The notes beneath the pieces are model-generated. The model had not been told where the DNA came from and searched no databases. It was given only the letters and a program-made list of their open reading frames with translations. Both the position numbers and the translations under genes were made by a program. From the NCBI GenBank assembly GCA_024710355.1, contig JANJUX010000007.1, forward strand, positions 62,001-126,000: 64,000 nt of DNA. The letters run 5' to 3'. Shown piece after piece: positions 29,131 to 39,200 of this stretch (position 1 is its first letter; each line of letters starts with the position of its first letter). Source of the stretch: Candidatus Rifleibacteriota bacterium (GTDB taxonomy: Bacteria > Muiribacteriota > Ozemobacteria > Ozemobacterales > Ozemobacteraceae).

Positions 29131-30576
29131 TTGGAAGCGTTAGCCAGATTGATTGATACGATTAATGGCTTTTTGTGGGGTTACTTTCTGATGTTTCTGA
29201 TCGTCGGTACCGGCATATTTCTGACGATTCGCATGCGTTTCGTTCAGATCCGCTTTTTCGGACATGCCTGGTCGCTGATTTCGGGCCGCTGGGCTAAGCA
29301 CGACGATAAAGGCGAGATAACTCATTTTCAGGCGCTTTCAACGGCTCTGGCGGCAACAGTGGGCACCGGTAACATTGCCGGCGTTGCCACGGCAATCGCC
29401 AGCGGTGGCCCCGGCGCAGTGTTCTGGATGTGGGTGAGTGCCTTCATCGGTATGTGCACCAAATTTACCTGCTGCACTCTGGCAATGAACTTTCGCACTA
29501 TCGATGCCGACGGCGAAGTTGCCGGCGGCCCGATGTATTACCTGCGCGACGGTATGAAAATGAAGTGGCTTGGGGTTCTTTTTGCCATATTCACTTTTGT
29601 GGCATCGTTTGGTATCGGTAACATGGTTCAGGCTAACTCGGTTGCTGCGCCGCTGCATAATTATCTTTCCGAAGCAGGTCTGGTGCCGGCCGCAGTTCGC
29701 GATGGCAGCGCCGATCCTGTAAAATTCGGTATCGGTGTGGTAATCGCAATTCTTGCCGGTATGGTAATTCTGGGTGGTATTCGCCGAATCGGCAGTTTTG
29801 CAGATAAAGTCGTACCATTCATGGCGCTCGGCTATGTTCTGTCATCGCTCTATATCTTGTTCATTCAACGTGAAAATATCATTCCGGCCTTCAAGATGAT
29901 TTTCTCATCGGCCTTTGGCCTGCAGGAGGCCGCCGGCGGCATGCTCGGCTATGGAGTTGCCCAGGCAATGCGCTGGGGCATTGCCCGTGGTTTGTTTTCC
30001 AACGAAGCCGGTCTTGGTTCGGCACCGATCGCGCATGCTGCGGCCAGAACTTCGATTCCGATAAGAGAAGGCTTCGTTGCTCTGCTCGAGCCCTTTATCG
30101 ATACTCTGGTTATCTGCACCATGACGGCGCTTGTTATCATCACCAGCGGCTATCTCAATCCCGGCGAAGTCAGTATTTTTGCTGGGCTCAAAGGAGCTGA
30201 ACTGGCAGCTGCAGCCTATCGTCATAATGTCGCATGGGGTCACCACGTCGTCAGCCTTGGTCTGGTGTTCTTCACCTTTACGACCATAGTTGGCTGGAGT
30301 TATTATGGCGACCGGTCAGTGCGCTTTCTTTTCGATTCCGACCCGGTTAAAGCCAAAAAGGCTGTTTTTGCCTACCGACTGGTTTATGTTCTGCTGATTC
30401 CGATCGGGGCTGCCGTACCACTCGAACTCGTCTGGAATATGTCTGACCTGGCGAATGGGCTGATGGCGCTGCCGAATCTGTTTGCTCTGATAGGCCTCTC
30501 GGGTGTAGCCAGCAACATGCTGCGCGACTATGAGACAAAATATCCGCAGATGCTTGCCGACCGCGACCGCGGTTGA
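29131..30576 (+). CDS. Sodium:alanine symporter, AGCS family
   Basis: 481 residues with about eleven membrane segments. Family markers include 'FLTIRMRFVQIRFFGHAWSLI', 'LSTALAATVGTGNIAGVATAIASGGPGAVFWMWVSAF', 'GGPMYYLRDGM' and 'RGLFSNEAGLGSAPIAHAAA'. It imports alanine or glycine with sodium. The start is TTG: GGAGGT at 29120-29125 is spaced 5 nt from TTG 29131; the preceding in-frame TTG (29128) is too close. A terminator follows. Confidence 0.93.
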   Translation: MEALARLIDTINGFLWGYFLMFLIVGTGIFLTIRMRFVQIRFFGHAWSLISGRWAKHDDKGEITHFQALSTALAATVGTGNIAGVATAIASGGPGAVFWMWVSAFIGMCTKFTCCTLAMNFRTIDADGEVAGGPMYYLRDGMKMKWLGVLFAIFTFVASFGIGNMVQANSVAAPLHNYLSEAGLVPAAVRDGSADPVKFGIGVVIAILAGMVILGGIRRIGSFADKVVPFMALGYVLSSLYILFIQRENIIPAFKMIFSSAFGLQEAAGGMLGYGVAQAMRWGIARGLFSNEAGLGSAPIAHAAARTSIPIREGFVALLEPFIDTLVICTMTALVIITSGYLNPGEVSIFAGLKGAELAAAAYRHNVAWGHHVVSLGLVFFTFTTIVGWSYYGDRSVRFLFDSDPVKAKKAVFAYRLVYVLLIPIGAAVPLELVWNMSDLANGLMALPNLFALIGLSGVASNMLRDYETKYPQMLADRDRG

Positions 30577-30600
30577 GCCATAGGAAAAGAAACCGTAAAC

Positions 30601-30636
30601 AAAAGCCCCCGTTGAATGCAACGGGGGCTTTTCTGT
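30601..30636. terminator. Bidirectional terminator between symporter and murB
   Basis: A 10-bp GC stem (30605-30614 with 30619-30628) has a 4-nt loop, AAAA on the left and TTTT on the right, between convergent genes. Confidence 0.88.
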
Positions 30637-30695
30637 TAGATGTTTTTTGGGTGGCCGGGTTGTTAAATCAGTCTGCAGGGCCGGGCCAGAGAAAA

Positions 30696-31634
30696 TTAGC
30701 GGTTGTGACCGGCGGCCTGGGCTGCCGGCCAGCGGCCGACGTAAAGAACTTCTTCGCAAAGCTCGATGCCGAATTCTTTCTTAACCTTGTCTTTAAGCAT
30801 GGCGGCGAGGTTTTTAACATCGCTGGCAGTAGCATTACCGGTATTGATGATAAAATTGGCGTGTTTTTCGAAAACCGACGCGCCACCACATGACATTTTT
30901 TTAGCCCCGGCCTGCTCAAGAACTGCCCCTGCAGCACGGCGGCGATCTTCACCCGGCAGTGGCGGCAGGTTCTTGAAAAAAGACCCGGCACAGCCGATTT
31001 CGTAAGGCGGGTGCTTGCTGTGTCGCTGAGCGACGATGTCATCCATCTTCGCTTTGATTTCGTCGGCATTGCCGGTTTCAAGCTGAAATCTGGCACTGAG
31101 AATGATGTGCGGATCGGTTTTTAACCGACTGGTGCGGTAGTCGAAACCGAAAAAAGAGTTGTCGACTGTCTGAATGCTGCCATCGGGGCAAAGAACCCTG
31201 GCGTCGATCAGAACATCGGCAATGCAGCGGCCGTAGGCGCCAGCGTTGCCATAAATGGCACCACCGATACTGCCTGGTATCCCGGCAAATGATTCGACAC
31301 CGGCAAGACCGTTTCTCTGGGCAAGTTCGACGAGATATTCAAAATCGTAGCCCGATGAGATGCTGATTTGGTGCTTTTCTGCGTCGACGCTGTTGATTTC
31401 CATGCAGCGGTTGTGTATTACCAGCCCTTCGAGGCCGGCATCTGAAACCACCAGATTCGAGCCGCCGCCGAGAATGAACAGTGGCATTTTCTGCTGGCGT
31501 GCCCATTCAACGGCAGCGCTCAGGCTTTCGCTGTTGTCGGCCGTGTAAAAATACTCGGCCGGGCCACCCAGTTTGAAGGTGACGAGAGTCTTCAGCGGAA
31601 CATTTTTCTGGATCAGTTCAGGCGAAAATTGCAT
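30696..31634 (-). CDS. murB: UDP-N-acetylenolpyruvoylglucosamine reductase
   Basis: 312 residues. The FAD domain shows 'TFKLGGPAEYFY' and 'LFILGGGSNLVVSDAGLEGLVI'; 'GVESFAGIPGSIGGAIYGNAGAYG' is the MurB signature. The catalytic serine is in 'GCAGSFFKNLP' and the glutamate in 'CEEVLYVG'. It performs the NADPH-dependent step that makes UDP-MurNAc for peptidoglycan. GGAGG lies just upstream of the ATG, right after an intercistronic hairpin shared with the secreted cyclophilin gene. Confidence 0.95.
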   Translation of the reverse strand: MQFSPELIQKNVPLKTLVTFKLGGPAEYFYTADNSESLSAAVEWARQQKMPLFILGGGSNLVVSDAGLEGLVIHNRCMEINSVDAEKHQISISSGYDFEYLVELAQRNGLAGVESFAGIPGSIGGAIYGNAGAYGRCIADVLIDARVLCPDGSIQTVDNSFFGFDYRTSRLKTDPHIILSARFQLETGNADEIKAKMDDIVAQRHSKHPPYEIGCAGSFFKNLPPLPGEDRRRAAGAVLEQAGAKKMSCGGASVFEKHANFIINTGNATASDVKNLAAMLKDKVKKEFGIELCEEVLYVGRWPAAQAAGHNR

Positions 31635-31645
31635 TTGTAACCTCC

Positions 31646-31687
31646 GGCGGTCTTTACCCTATAGAAACTATCGGGCAAAGACCGCCC
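31646..31687 (-). other. Intercistronic hairpin ahead of murB
   Basis: ggcggtcttt-accc pairs with gggc-aaagaccgcc (31646-31659 with 31673-31686; one mismatch), and the loop contains a small inner palindrome (atag/ctat). On the minus strand there is no T run; the 3' arm abuts the murB ribosome site. It may protect the upstream message or affect murB translation. Confidence 0.45.
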
Positions 31688-31705
31688 GGGCCTTAGTTGT
31701 TTGCG

Positions 31706-32269
31706 TCAGGGAGCGACGGTGGCTGGAGCAGCCATGTCCTGCAGAATGGTGATTTCCATGCGATCGTTGGCAGAGACTTTTTCGGGCACATCGTGGCCTT
31801 TTACGACCTGGCCGAAAACCGTATACTGACCGTCGAGGTGCGGAATCGCATCGAGGCAGATATAGAACTGGCAACCGGCAGAGTTCGGGTCCATGGCGCG
31901 GGCCATTGCCAGGGTGCCTTTGAGGTGTTTGCGGGCATTGAATTCAGCGTTGAGTTTGTAGCCTGCATCGCCGGTACCGGGCATGCCGCTCGCGCCTTCT
32001 CTTGAATTGGGGCAGCCGCCCTGAATGACGAAGCCGGGAACAACGCGATGGAAAGCCAGACCGTTGTAAAAACCTTTGCGAATGAGATTCAGCATGCTTT
32101 CGACATGTTTCGGGGCAACATCGGGGTAAAGTTCGAGAACCATTTCACCTTTGCTGGTGGTGATTTTGATGACCGGGTTAGTGGCCTTTTCGAGAGTAAC
32201 GCCTTCGGGAACCTGGGCCATGGCCATCGGTGCAATAGCGAGCAGTGCAATCAGAATGTAGTTCAACAT
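31706..32269 (-). CDS. Secreted cyclophilin-type peptidyl-prolyl isomerase
   Basis: 187 residues with a signal peptide (1-18, ending MAMAQ). The cyclophilin fold is clear: 'TSKGEMVLELYPDVAPKHVE', 'FYNGLAFHRVVPGFVIQGG' (catalytic Arg in HRV), 'GTLAMARAMDPNSAGCQFYI' and 'HLDGQYTVFGQVV'. His replaces the cyclosporin-contact Trp, as in many bacterial forms. It should speed proline isomerisation during folding in the periplasm. Confidence 0.92.
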   Translation of the reverse strand: MLNYILIALLAIAPMAMAQVPEGVTLEKATNPVIKITTSKGEMVLELYPDVAPKHVESMLNLIRKGFYNGLAFHRVVPGFVIQGGCPNSREGASGMPGTGDAGYKLNAEFNARKHLKGTLAMARAMDPNSAGCQFYICLDAIPHLDGQYTVFGQVVKGHDVPEKVSANDRMEITILQDMAAPATVAP

Positions 32270-32321
32270 AAATGCTCCTGAAATTAAGATTTGCTGCGGG
32301 TTATTCTAACGCAGCGAAGCG

Positions 32322-32362
32322 ACTAAAAGCAAGCCGCTGCAGTTGGGGCAACTGCAGCGGCA
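32322..32362 (-). terminator. Terminator of the barrel-exbB-exbD-tonB operon
   Basis: A 12-bp perfect stem (32333-32344 with 32350-32361) with a 5-nt loop lies 27 nt after the tonB stop. On the minus strand it is followed by a modest T-rich run (ttgctttt). Confidence 0.65.
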
Positions 32363-32387
32363 GATAAGAAACTTAATAAGGTTCTGA

Positions 32388-33407
32388 TCAGTTGAGCGAA
32401 TACTGCACAGTGATTTTTACCCAGGTTTCTCTGGGCTCGCCATTGTTGAGAACCGGCGAGAATACCCAGCGTCTCAGAGCCTGGGCGCCATTGATAGCCA
32501 GTTTCGGGTCAATGGTAGAACTCATGGTTACAACGTCACCAACAGTGCCGCTGCGCTGAATCAGAACACGATAGACCGCATTACCATGCACGCCGCTTTT
32601 GCGGGCCCATGCCGGGTAATCAGGCATTACTCTGGTGAGGATCGACGGCGGGCTGAAGCGTTCGCCGTTGCCGCCAAAAGATTCGATCGAACCGATTTCG
32701 AAGACACCGGCGCCATTGTCGACCTTGCCATCTTCGGTTCCGGTTGGTGCGGGCATGAAATCTTCGGGATTGGCGGTGTTTTTCTCATCGGTCAGCATCG
32801 AGTCAGGCATCAGCATATCTGGCTGACCACTGGTAAGCGGGCCGGTAAGATCAGGGGTTGGGTCACTGGCACTGCTCTTGTCGATGCTCATATTACTCAC
32901 CGCATCGAACGATGGAACAGTGTGAGTGGGTCTGACCGGTGCATCGGTCGTGGTGGTTTCCTGAACGACCGAGGGTTTGGTGGTGTCGACCGGGGTTTCT
33001 GAAACGATCGGGCTGTCATTAACCTGTGCGGCAACGGGAGCCGGAGTTTCAACCTTGGGAGCTGCCGGTTTCGGGTTGGTGCTTTCGGGTTTTACTGCTG
33101 ATTTGGGTTTGGTATCTTTTTTGACCGTGTTCTTCTGTTTGGCTTTATTAACCCTGTTGTCGCTGCCGGCAGACTTCTTTGCGCCTGTTTCCTTCTTGTG
33201 TTCCTGACCAGAACCGACGCGCGGCTTGTTGACCGGAGCGATAAGCTTGACAGGCACTACCGGTTTCTGCAGCGGTTCAGCACTGACAGAACGCCAGGCG
33301 AAAAAAGCTGAGAGGGCCAGCAGAAGTGAAAGATGCAGAAGAACGGAAAGCTGCAGCTCTTCCATTCCTTCAACATTTTCGGCTTTGAGTTTTTTCAGGA
33401 GTTTCAT
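32388..33407 (-). CDS. tonB: TonB-family energy-coupling protein
   Basis: 339 residues. A single N-terminal membrane helix (about 20-42, [21 protein letters not shown]) is followed by a Lys/Pro/Thr-rich periplasm-spanning region (about 45-235). The C-terminal TonB domain (about 250-339) includes '[25 protein letters not shown]' and '[15 protein letters not shown]'. It carries proton-motive energy from ExbB/ExbD to an outer-membrane partner. It is the last gene of the operon, 4 nt after exbD. Confidence 0.9.
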   Translation of the reverse strand: MKLLKKLKAENVEGMEELQLSVLLHLSLLLALSAFFAWRSVSAEPLQKPVVPVKLIAPVNKPRVGSGQEHKKETGAKKSAGSDNRVNKAKQKNTVKKDTKPKSAVKPESTNPKPAAPKVETPAPVAAQVNDSPIVSETPVDTTKPSVVQETTTTDAPVRPTHTVPSFDAVSNMSIDKSSASDPTPDLTGPLTSGQPDMLMPDSMLTDEKNTANPEDFMPAPTGTEDGKVDNGAGVFEIGSIESFGGNGERFSPPSILTRVMPDYPAWARKSGVHGNAVYRVLIQRSGTVGDVVTMSSTIDPKLAINGAQALRRWVFSPVLNNGEPRETWVKITVQYSLN

Positions 33408-33411
33408 GGTT

Positions 33412-33825
33412 TTACTTCATTTCGGGTCTGGTTGCCAGGCCGATATTCACGGCACCGGCGTTGCGGATAGCGTCGAGAACGAAAACGATGCGACCATAGT
33501 TGGCATCTTTGTCTGCTTCAACCATAATCGGGCGGTCAGGTGAATTGGTGATCCAGGTCTTGATCGAGGTGGTAAGATCGGTCATTTCAACCGGTTTGCC
33601 AGACACATACAGACGGCCGTTTTTGGCAATCTGAACGGTCATGCTGTCGATTTCCATGGTCGTGGCACTCGAAGCCTTCGGCACGTTCACCGGCAGCTTT
33701 TCCTGATTGCGGGCGAAAGAGCTGGTGATCATGAAGAAGAACACGAGCAGCAGAATGACGTCGATCAGATTGGTTACGACAATCTGAGGCTTGCTTTTCT
33801 TTTTATCAGGCAGCAACTTTTTCAA
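33412..33825 (-). CDS. exbD: ExbD/TolR biopolymer transport protein
   Basis: 137 residues. One N-terminal membrane helix carries the conserved proton-path aspartate ([15 protein letters not shown]), followed by a periplasmic domain with '[23 protein letters not shown]'. The start is TTG inside the 3' end of exbB (20-nt overlap), but it has a perfect GGAGGT 5-6 nt upstream. It works with ExbB as the proton-driven motor for TonB. Confidence 0.9.
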   Translation of the reverse strand: MKKLLPDKKKSKPQIVVTNLIDVILLLVFFFMITSSFARNQEKLPVNVPKASSATTMEIDSMTVQIAKNGRLYVSGKPVEMTDLTTSIKTWITNSPDRPIMVEADKDANYGRIVFVLDAIRNAGAVNIGLATRPEMK

Positions 33826-34450
33826 GGCTGACCTCCATCGCGGTTACCTGGTTGGCCAGGTCGAGAGAGTGCATTTCAACCTGTTCGATGAATTCAACGC
33901 TTTTTGCTTCGCACCAGTTGAAAGCGACGAGAGCCGGAATACCTACCAGCAGACCGGCGGCGGTTGTGTAGAGAGCTTCGGAAATACCACCGGCGAGGGC
34001 GGTCGGGTCACCGATACCAACTGTCGAGATGACGCTGAAGGCTGAGATCATGCCGGTAACAGTGCCGGTCAGGCCGAGCAGCGGGCTGATGCTGGCGATG
34101 GTCGAGAGTTTGCCAAGGTGGCGTTCGTATTTCTTAACCTGCACCATGGCTTCCTGGCGCATGGTGTCGAGAAGATGTTCGCGGCCGAGATCAGCATTGT
34201 CGAGACCGGCGGCGATAACGTTGGCGAGCGGAGTGTTTTCGGCGCGGCAGATTTTCATTGCATCGAAGAAGTTGCGGGCTGCAAGTGCGCCTTTGACCTT
34301 CTTCATGAATGCGGCTGAATTATTGGGGTTGCGCATATAGAAACGGGCTCGTTCGATAACGATTGCCAGTGCGAACACTGAACAAAGAGCGATCGGAATC
34401 ATTACCGGGCCACCACTTACAAACAGGTCGATCAAGAAGATTTTTTCCAT
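33806..34450 (-). CDS. exbB: ExbB/TolQ/MotA-type proton channel subunit
   Basis: 214 residues with three membrane segments (about 8-33, 112-135, 150-175). 'ASISPLLGLTGTVTGMISAF' and 'GGISEALYTTAAGLLVGIPALVAFNW' are the MotA/TolQ/ExbB signature. AGGAGG precedes the ATG by 9 nt. The gene follows the barrel gene by 25 nt. Confidence 0.93.
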   Translation of the reverse strand: MEKIFLIDLFVSGGPVMIPIALCSVFALAIVIERARFYMRNPNNSAAFMKKVKGALAARNFFDAMKICRAENTPLANVIAAGLDNADLGREHLLDTMRQEAMVQVKKYERHLGKLSTIASISPLLGLTGTVTGMISAFSVISTVGIGDPTALAGGISEALYTTAAGLLVGIPALVAFNWCEAKSVEFIEQVEMHSLDLANQVTAMEVSLEKVAA

Positions 34451-34475
34451 TTTTTAACTGCCTCCTGGGAACGTC

Positions 34476-36089
34476 TCAGAAATGTGCTTCGACACCGGCG
34501 AGAGAGACTCTGCCTTCTTCGGGAACATCGTAACGCAAGCTTTTTGCTTCATCATAGAGATCTTTGATTTTCAGATAGGTGCTGAATCGATCGTTCAGGC
34601 GATAGCGCACTGCCAGATCGGAGCGGCTGTAATCGTCGGCACCGAAGGTGCCCAGATTTGTAACCGCTGAGCGGTCGAATTCAGCTCTGCGTGAAAAATC
34701 AACCATAACTTTACCTTCGGTATAATTGAGTCCGACGTCCAGTATTCTTTTTGGTTCGTAAGAAAGCTTTCTGCCGGTGTTTTCGTCTTCGGGCTTCTGA
34801 AAAGTGCTCTTGATATTTACCTTGAAATGGTCTTCGATTTTGAAGTTGCCACGCAGAGCCATGCCACGGCGCTTTACCTCGTCAAGAAACTGAAAGTTCG
34901 AAGCCAGCATGCCTTTGCCAGGCACGTGTCTGTCGACGAATTCGATCGCATCTTCTTCTTTCTGGCTGAAGAGATCGACGCCAAACACGTCGCCTTTGTT
35001 CGTGCGGTAATTCAGCGAGCCCTTGATGGTTTTCTGCCGCGAAGCTTCAATGGCATCACCTTCTACGTAGTGATCGGGCATGAAAATCTTTTCGAGACTG
35101 TCATTGCCAAGGTTTTCCTCGTAGCCGAGCACGAGCTGCCAGGGCTCAGACAGGCGATAGTCGAGGCTGGCATAAGGGGCGGTCGCGTCGCGTTCCATGA
35201 GGCTCATGTGTTTGAAGCCGAATTTTGCATCAGCCTTCGGGGAAACTTCGTAATCGGCTCCGAGGCGCAGAACTGTCTTGGTCAGTTCGCGGTCGCTGCC
35301 TGCACTAACCGTAAATTTATCAGATTTGAGGTCAGCTTCGGCGCGCCCCTTGATCTTGTTGCCGAGTTTTTTAAGGTAGCTGGCGCCGGCGGCCATGGCA
35401 AAAACGCTCTGGTCTTCGTTGAAGGCCAGGGTTGAATTGCTGATCTTGCGGCTGATAGAGTCCATTGAAGCGTAGCCTTTGAAGAAGGCGCCATCTTCAA
35501 GAGTCGAGTTGCCATTGACCCAGATGCGGCTGGTGTTGTTTTCGATGCCGGCATCGGGGCTCGGCATTCTGGTCACGCCGCGCTGGGCATATTCTTCGAC
35601 GCTGTATTCGCCACCGGCCAGCAGAGTGTAGCTGCCTTCGCCGGTAGAGGCGATATTGGCTTCGAGGCCGGTTTTTGAAGTGTCGACAAACGATCTGTAG
35701 CCGTCGCGGCTCTCGCGTTTGATGACGATATCGCCGGTATAACCTTCTTTGGTGCCCTTGCCGTTGATGATCAGTTCGCGGCTGCCTCTGGTCCCCAGGC
35801 CGGCTGAAACCGATATTTCATCTTTTTCTTCGCGGTGAAAATTTTCGAGAACCGGTTTTTCAGTCATCGGGCGATAGACTGCCGGGCCGATTTCCGGAAC
35901 CAGTTCTGGCATCGGCGCAGTTCTTTCGCCCATATCAAAGCTGATTTTCTGCTTCGAAGGGTCGATTTTTTCGCTCTGAGCGTCTTTGCCGATAACCTGA
36001 ACTTTGCCCATGTCAAAAGTGTCAGCAGCGTATGCTCCACTTCCAAGGCTCATGGCTATGGCCATTGCGATAATTTTTCTAATATGCAT
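34476..36089 (-). CDS. Outer-membrane beta-barrel protein with TonB-box-like N-terminus
   Basis: 537 residues. The start was chosen at ATG 36089 because GGAGG is about 8 nt upstream and the signal peptide (HIRKIIAMAIAMSLGSGAYA) begins there. The mature N-terminus 'DTFDMGKVQVIGKDAQS' resembles the TonB-box/early segment of TonB-dependent receptors. The rest is a series of alternating amphipathic strands to a C-terminal Phe (SLAGVEAHF), the barrel-insertion signal. No ~130-residue plug domain is visible. The operon with exbB-exbD-tonB argues that it is energised by TonB. Substrate unknown. Confidence 0.75.
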   Translation of the reverse strand: MHIRKIIAMAIAMSLGSGAYAADTFDMGKVQVIGKDAQSEKIDPSKQKISFDMGERTAPMPELVPEIGPAVYRPMTEKPVLENFHREEKDEISVSAGLGTRGSRELIINGKGTKEGYTGDIVIKRESRDGYRSFVDTSKTGLEANIASTGEGSYTLLAGGEYSVEEYAQRGVTRMPSPDAGIENNTSRIWVNGNSTLEDGAFFKGYASMDSISRKISNSTLAFNEDQSVFAMAAGASYLKKLGNKIKGRAEADLKSDKFTVSAGSDRELTKTVLRLGADYEVSPKADAKFGFKHMSLMERDATAPYASLDYRLSEPWQLVLGYEENLGNDSLEKIFMPDHYVEGDAIEASRQKTIKGSLNYRTNKGDVFGVDLFSQKEEDAIEFVDRHVPGKGMLASNFQFLDEVKRRGMALRGNFKIEDHFKVNIKSTFQKPEDENTGRKLSYEPKRILDVGLNYTEGKVMVDFSRRAEFDRSAVTNLGTFGADDYSRSDLAVRYRLNDRFSTYLKIKDLYDEAKSLRYDVPEEGRVSLAGVEAHF

Positions 36090-36165
36090 CTGCGTGCCTC
36101 CGGGCTTCATTATTTTCTTCAATATCTATCGGCAAATACCCCCAAAAATTTAGGTTCGCGAAAAG

Positions 36166-36197
36166 TTGCATCCGAAACAACGGGGCTGCGTTATAAT
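36166..36197 (+). promoter_or_regulatory. Candidate promoter for the 2118-residue protein
   Basis: A consensus TATAAT (36192-36197) lies 47 nt before the start codon. The nearest -35 (TTGCAT, 36166-36171) is 20 nt away, longer than ideal. Confidence 0.4.
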
Positions 36198-36244
36198 GAA
36201 AGTCATAAAAATAACGCATCGGATGTCTTGAGTCAGGAGGCACT

Positions 36245-39200
36245 ATGAAAGCCGTTTCATTGAGGACCAGAGTTTTTGTCTTTTTGTTTTTTCTTATAAA
36301 TCTGATGGGAGGTGCATGGGCAGTGGAAATTGGTTACGATGAAGAATTCAGTCTGGCCGAAGATCGGTCGGTGCCCTTGCAGCAGCTTATTCCCGGCACC
36401 GAAGATTATTATTACTACCATTGTCTCTATCACCAGTCCAAAGGTGAGACCGCCAAAGTCGCCTCGCTGCTGAAACAGTGGGTCGGCCGTTACAGCCACA
36501 GCAGTCGCTACGAAGAGATTCGCACCCGTCAGCTGCTGCTCGATTTCAACCGTAACCCCGAAACCATTCTGCAGTTCATTATCGAGCGCCTGAATCTGCA
36601 GTTCAACCACGCCCGCAAGCAGCCCGTCACCAGCCGCAGCTTTCCGAGCCGCATGCCCTCCGAATGGCTCGATTACCAGAATCTCAAAAACATCGCCCTG
36701 CGCGAATACAATGATTTGAGCGGCTTCAAATATCCCGGCCTCGAAGCACTGGTTAAAGAAGAATTCGTTGGCGACCGTCGCCGCGACCTGCTCAATCGTC
36801 TGCAATACCCAGATGGTGAAAAGATCGCCCAGATGGTTGTCGATGACCTGCAGCATCAGTACAGCGGTGGCTTTGGTTCACTGCCGATTCACGGGAAACT
36901 GCTGCCGGAGCAGCTCGATTTCTGCAGCCGGGCAATGCCGGCGCTGCTTGAGCAGACCCCGTTCGTTCTGGCCCGGTTGAAGAAGATGCAACCAGGTGCC
37001 GATTCAATCTGGGAAACCGATCCCGTCGAAAAACTTGCGGTTCTCAAACAGATGTATGCCTTTGTCAGCCCGCTGCAGCCCGCCTTCAACTCTCTCAAGG
37101 CACATTTGCTCTACAATATTCTCGACCTGCAGCGTAATGCCGGCAGCTATGACCGCAATGCCTTTTTAGAATATCTGAAACTGCCCCGTAATGTCGGGTA
37201 TATCGACAGCAGGTATCTGAATTCAAATGACTGGAAATACAACCGCGCTGATCTGAATGCTGATTTCAGGCTCGTGAGCCTGTGCCCGGCAATCAATAAC
37301 GATGAACCGCTGATTCGAGATTATCTCGCCAGATTCATGCTTGAAGACAAAGGCTCGAATGCCTTTTCCGGCATAATCGAATCTGAATATCTCAAGCGTC
37401 TGCTTGCTGAAACCATGATTGTCAACGCTGCCGGTGACCTCGAACAATGGTTCTCGCTGCTCGGTGGTCAGGCGGTTAAAGAGCTCAAAGAGAGAATCGA
37501 GCTCGAATTTCTGCCGACCTGTCGGCCGGTGTATCAGACCGGCGAAACCGTCAAGCTTGCGGTCAGGGTTAAGAACGTCAATCGCCTGATGCTCAAAATC
37601 TACAAGCTCAATCTGGCCAGCTATTACCGCGAGAATGGCAGCGAAGTTTCGACCGCGATCGATCTTGACGGTCTGGTGGCGAATGAAGAGCTGAGCTTTG
37701 ATTACAAACACCCGTCATGGCAGCGCCATGAAGAGACTTTTGTTCTCGATAAGCTTGGCGACCGTGGCGTATACATTGTCGAATTGATCGGTAATGGCAT
37801 CAGCAGCCGGGCCATGATCCGTCGTGGTCAGCTGTCATACCTGCAGCGCGCCTCTGCCGCCGGTCATGTTTTTACCATTTTTGACGAGCAGCAACAGCTG
37901 GTGAAAGACGCCGTGATAATGCTTGCTGGCACTGAATACCGGCCCGACCAGAACGGCCAGATTGTTGTGCCCTATACCACCAGCCCGGGTAACCGGCAGA
38001 TCATCATCAGACAGGGCGAATTTGCCGCTCTGCACACCTTCAGTCACCTCGGAGAAGCCTACAGCCTCGAAGCATCGATTCATGTCGATCGCGAAGCCCT
38101 TCTTGCCGGCAGAACAGCTAAGGTCGTCGTTCGCCCGGTGCTCTCGATCAATGGCTGTCCCGCTGATGTCGGCCTGCTACAGGAGCCGGCTCTGCTGATC
38201 ACTTCTGTCGACCGTGACGGGGTCTCTTCAACCCGCGAAATTGCAGATTTCAAACTGTCCAACGATAAAGAAGCGGTGCATGAATTCAAAACTCCCGATA
38301 AATTGCGAAGCGTGACCTTCTCGCTGCGCGGGCGCATCGACAACCTCAGCAATGGCCGCAAAGACGATCTCAGTATTGCCAGGTCCTTTACCATCAACGG
38401 TATCGATAACACCGAGAGAACTCATGCCTTTTTCGTCAGGCGCGAAAACGGCGAATATGTCGCCGAACTGCTTGGCAAAAGCGGCGAGCCATGCCCTGAC
38501 CGCGTTATCAACCTCGAAATCAGTCATCGCCTGATCAGACGCAACGTAACCGGTTCTCTGCAGACCGATGAAAAGGGTCGCATCTATCTCGGCCGTCTCG
38601 AAGACGTCGAATACGCCAAATTGAGCGCGCCAGACGGAGTGTCGTTCGATCTGCTGCCGGTCGGTGATCAGAATACCATCGCCGATTCGATAGCCGCCCC
38701 GGTTGATTACGAGATCCGGGTGCCGCGTACCGACAATCAGGATAAGGCAATTGCCGAGCAGATATGTCTGTATGAAATGCGTGGCGGCGAACTGGTGCGC
38801 GACTGGCGTTCGGCCGTGTCACTTGTTCCGGGCTTTTATTCGATCAACGGCTTGCCTGCCGGTGATTATGAAATGTACATCAGGCAGTTGCAGCAGAAGA
38901 TTGCCATACGTGTTGCCGCTGGCAAAATTCTTGGCGGCTACGTCATCTCGAAGCGCCGGGGTCTGCCTTTGAACAACACTTCGACACTTCAGATCACCGA
39001 AGCAAAAGTTGCCGAAGATGCAAAGTTGCTGATCAGGCTGGCGAATTCCGGCAAAAAATCACGCGTTCATGTCATTGCCGGCAACTTTATGCCTGAATTC
39101 AGGCCATTTGCTGAATTCGCGAACATCGGTGGCCCGGTTTTCCCCACGATTGCCCTGACCCCGCCGGTTTCACGCTATGTTTCCGGCCGCAATATCGGTG

